DNA from: Stieleria mannarensis
GTDB lineage: Bacteria > Planctomycetota > Planctomycetia > Pirellulales > Pirellulaceae
Direction of reading: 5' to 3'
Assembly (NCBI RefSeq): GCF_014154935.1
Contig: NZ_JACEHH010000002.1
Location: forward strand, 62,001 to 126,000
DNA: 64,000 nucleotides
Below the pieces are notes generated by a model. The model was not told the DNA's origin, ran no database searches, and saw nothing but the letters and a program-made list of their open reading frames with translations. Every line of letters starts with the position of its first letter. Within the stretch, counting starts at the first letter, position 1. Below are positions 63,072-64,000 of the stretch, piece after piece. The position numbers were made by a program, and so were the translations under genes.

Positions 63072-64000
63072 ATGAAGCCTTTGCATCTTTCCTATCTTGT
63101 GATCCTCGCCATCCTTGCCGGTTGTGGTTCCACGCCGCCGCCGTCAGCCGACGAGGGGACACCGGTCCAGGTCCAATTGAACTGGTACCCCGAATCGGAA
63201 CACGGCGGGTTGTTCCAAGCCCTGGCCGATGGATCGTACGAATCGGCGAATTTCGCAGTCACGATCCAGCCCGGGGGGCGGGCCACCCCGATCGGTCCCG
63301 AATTGGCACTCGAGCGAGCCCAGTTTGCGATCGCCAACGCGGACGATGTCATCCTCTATCGCCAACAGGGAATCGACGTGGTCGCCGTGATGGCGGCGAT
63401 GCAGAATCACCCTCGCTGTATCTTGGCCCGCAAGGACAGCGGCGTGGAGTCGTTTGAGGACCTGCAAGGAAAAACGCTGCAACGCCAAGCCGGCCGGGCG
63501 TTTGTTGAATTCATGCGTTCCAAAGGCATCTTGGACGGTGTCAAGGAAGTGCCCTATCACGGCAGCATCGCGTCCCTGGTGGGAGACCCCAATATCGTGA
63601 TCCAAGCTTACAGCTGTGCCGAACCGTTGCTCGCACAGCAGCAGGGCGTTCCGGTCAACACCTTGATGGTCAGCGATTTGGGATTCAATCCGTATTCAAG
63701 CGTGCTGGTGACGACCGGAAAACTGATTCGCGAGCAGCCGGATTTGGTTCGACGATTCGTCGCGGTCACGCGGCAAGGTTGGCGCGATTACTTGACCGAT
63801 GGCAGCCAGGGAAACGCCGCGATCTTGAAGGTGAACCAAGAAGGCATGACCGAGGAGGCGCTGACGTTCGGAGCGGAGGTCATGCGGGACCTGGCGATGC
63901 CCGGTGATGCAAGCGTCGAAAGCGTCGGCACGATGACGGCCAAGCGATGGAGTGAGTTGTTTGACCAGCTTCGATCGTTGGATTTGGTCGACGCGGAAGA
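63072..64000 (+). CDS. NMT1/THI5-like ABC substrate-binding lipoprotein, 5' part
   Basis: 309 codons are seen and the frame is open at the right edge. MKPLHLSYLVILAILAGCGS is a lipoprotein signal with Cys18 as the lipidation site. The mature part starts VQVQLNWYPESEHGGLFQAL, then PIGPELALERAQFAIANADDVILYRQQGIDVVAVMAAMQ and SFEDLQGKTL, the bilobed binding-protein pattern of the SsuA/THI5/NMT1 family. It would bind a pyrimidine- or sulfonate-like nutrient for an ABC importer encoded further right. Start ATG 63072. Confidence 0.85.
   Translation, partial: MKPLHLSYLVILAILAGCGSTPPPSADEGTPVQVQLNWYPESEHGGLFQALADGSYESANFAVTIQPGGRATPIGPELALERAQFAIANADDVILYRQQGIDVVAVMAAMQNHPRCILARKDSGVESFEDLQGKTLQRQAGRAFVEFMRSKGILDGVKEVPYHGSIASLVGDPNIVIQAYSCAEPLLAQQQGVPVNTLMVSDLGFNPYSSVLVTTGKLIREQPDLVRRFVAVTRQGWRDYLTDGSQGNAAILKVNQEGMTEEALTFGAEVMRDLAMPGDASVESVGTMTAKRWSELFDQLRSLDLVDAE

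Overview
The window looks like a chromosomal segment of a planctomycete, most likely a Pirellulaceae/Rhodopirellula-type bacterium. The reasons are gene content and style, not a database match: a PVC-type dehydrogenase with its cytochrome c partner, a DUF1598-type secreted protein, an LRR-like protein with the typical planctomycete 'RFSIRTLL' amino terminus, many unique secreted or membrane proteins, frequent GTG/TTG starts, weak Shine-Dalgarno sites, and intergenic regions full of short palindromic repeats. No rRNA, tRNA, CRISPR array or prophage was seen. Functional calls come from reading motifs; none was checked by a search.

Layout. 0-6.4 kb: end of a WD40 protein, a Ski2-like helicase, and a pair of SPFH/Band-7 membrane proteins. 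6.6-12.7 kb: an ECF-type sigma factor, a HAF-like secreted protein, and a translationally coupled cytochrome c / PVC dehydrogenase pair. 13-26 kb: an RND pump (adaptor plus permease), a RAYT transposase flanked by inverted REP hairpins, an LRR-like protein, a CehA/McbA-like metallohydrolase, and a MacA-like adaptor with a MacB-like permease but no ATPase. 26-30.7 kb: an arsenic/organoarsenical-type cluster (ArsR, ArsP-like permease, mini-thioredoxin, a 55-residue ORF, two ArsF-like thiol proteins, ArsG-like permease) beside the C-terminal remnant of an ACR3 arsenite pump, with a perfect inverted repeat between arsR and the permease. 30.7-40 kb: BON protein, DUF3352-like protein, RecG, DUF1598 protein, and an FHA-GAF-sigma54 activator. 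40.6-47.8 kb: a seven-gene type II secretion pseudopilus/assembly operon (G-H-I-J-K-L-M) without D, E or F. 48-64 kb: two similar membrane-anchored coiled-coil proteins, a methyltransferase, MazG-like protein, FG-GAP protein, MaoC-like dehydratase, HflX, an SDR, NadA, Apt, a low-complexity membrane protein, and the start of an NMT1/THI5-like lipoprotein that runs off the right edge.

The most striking non-genic feature is the repeat landscape. At least five intergenic families recur: (1) GTAG-plus-hairpin REPs linked to the RAYT gene, with covarying stems; (2) a palindrome of about 127 bp with a half copy elsewhere; (3) a 204-222 bp element bounded by inverted AGGTCGTGCGGTTTT arms; (4) GGCAGAATGAT tandem motifs; (5) GGACC/ATAGG and GGCACCAATTG motif clusters.
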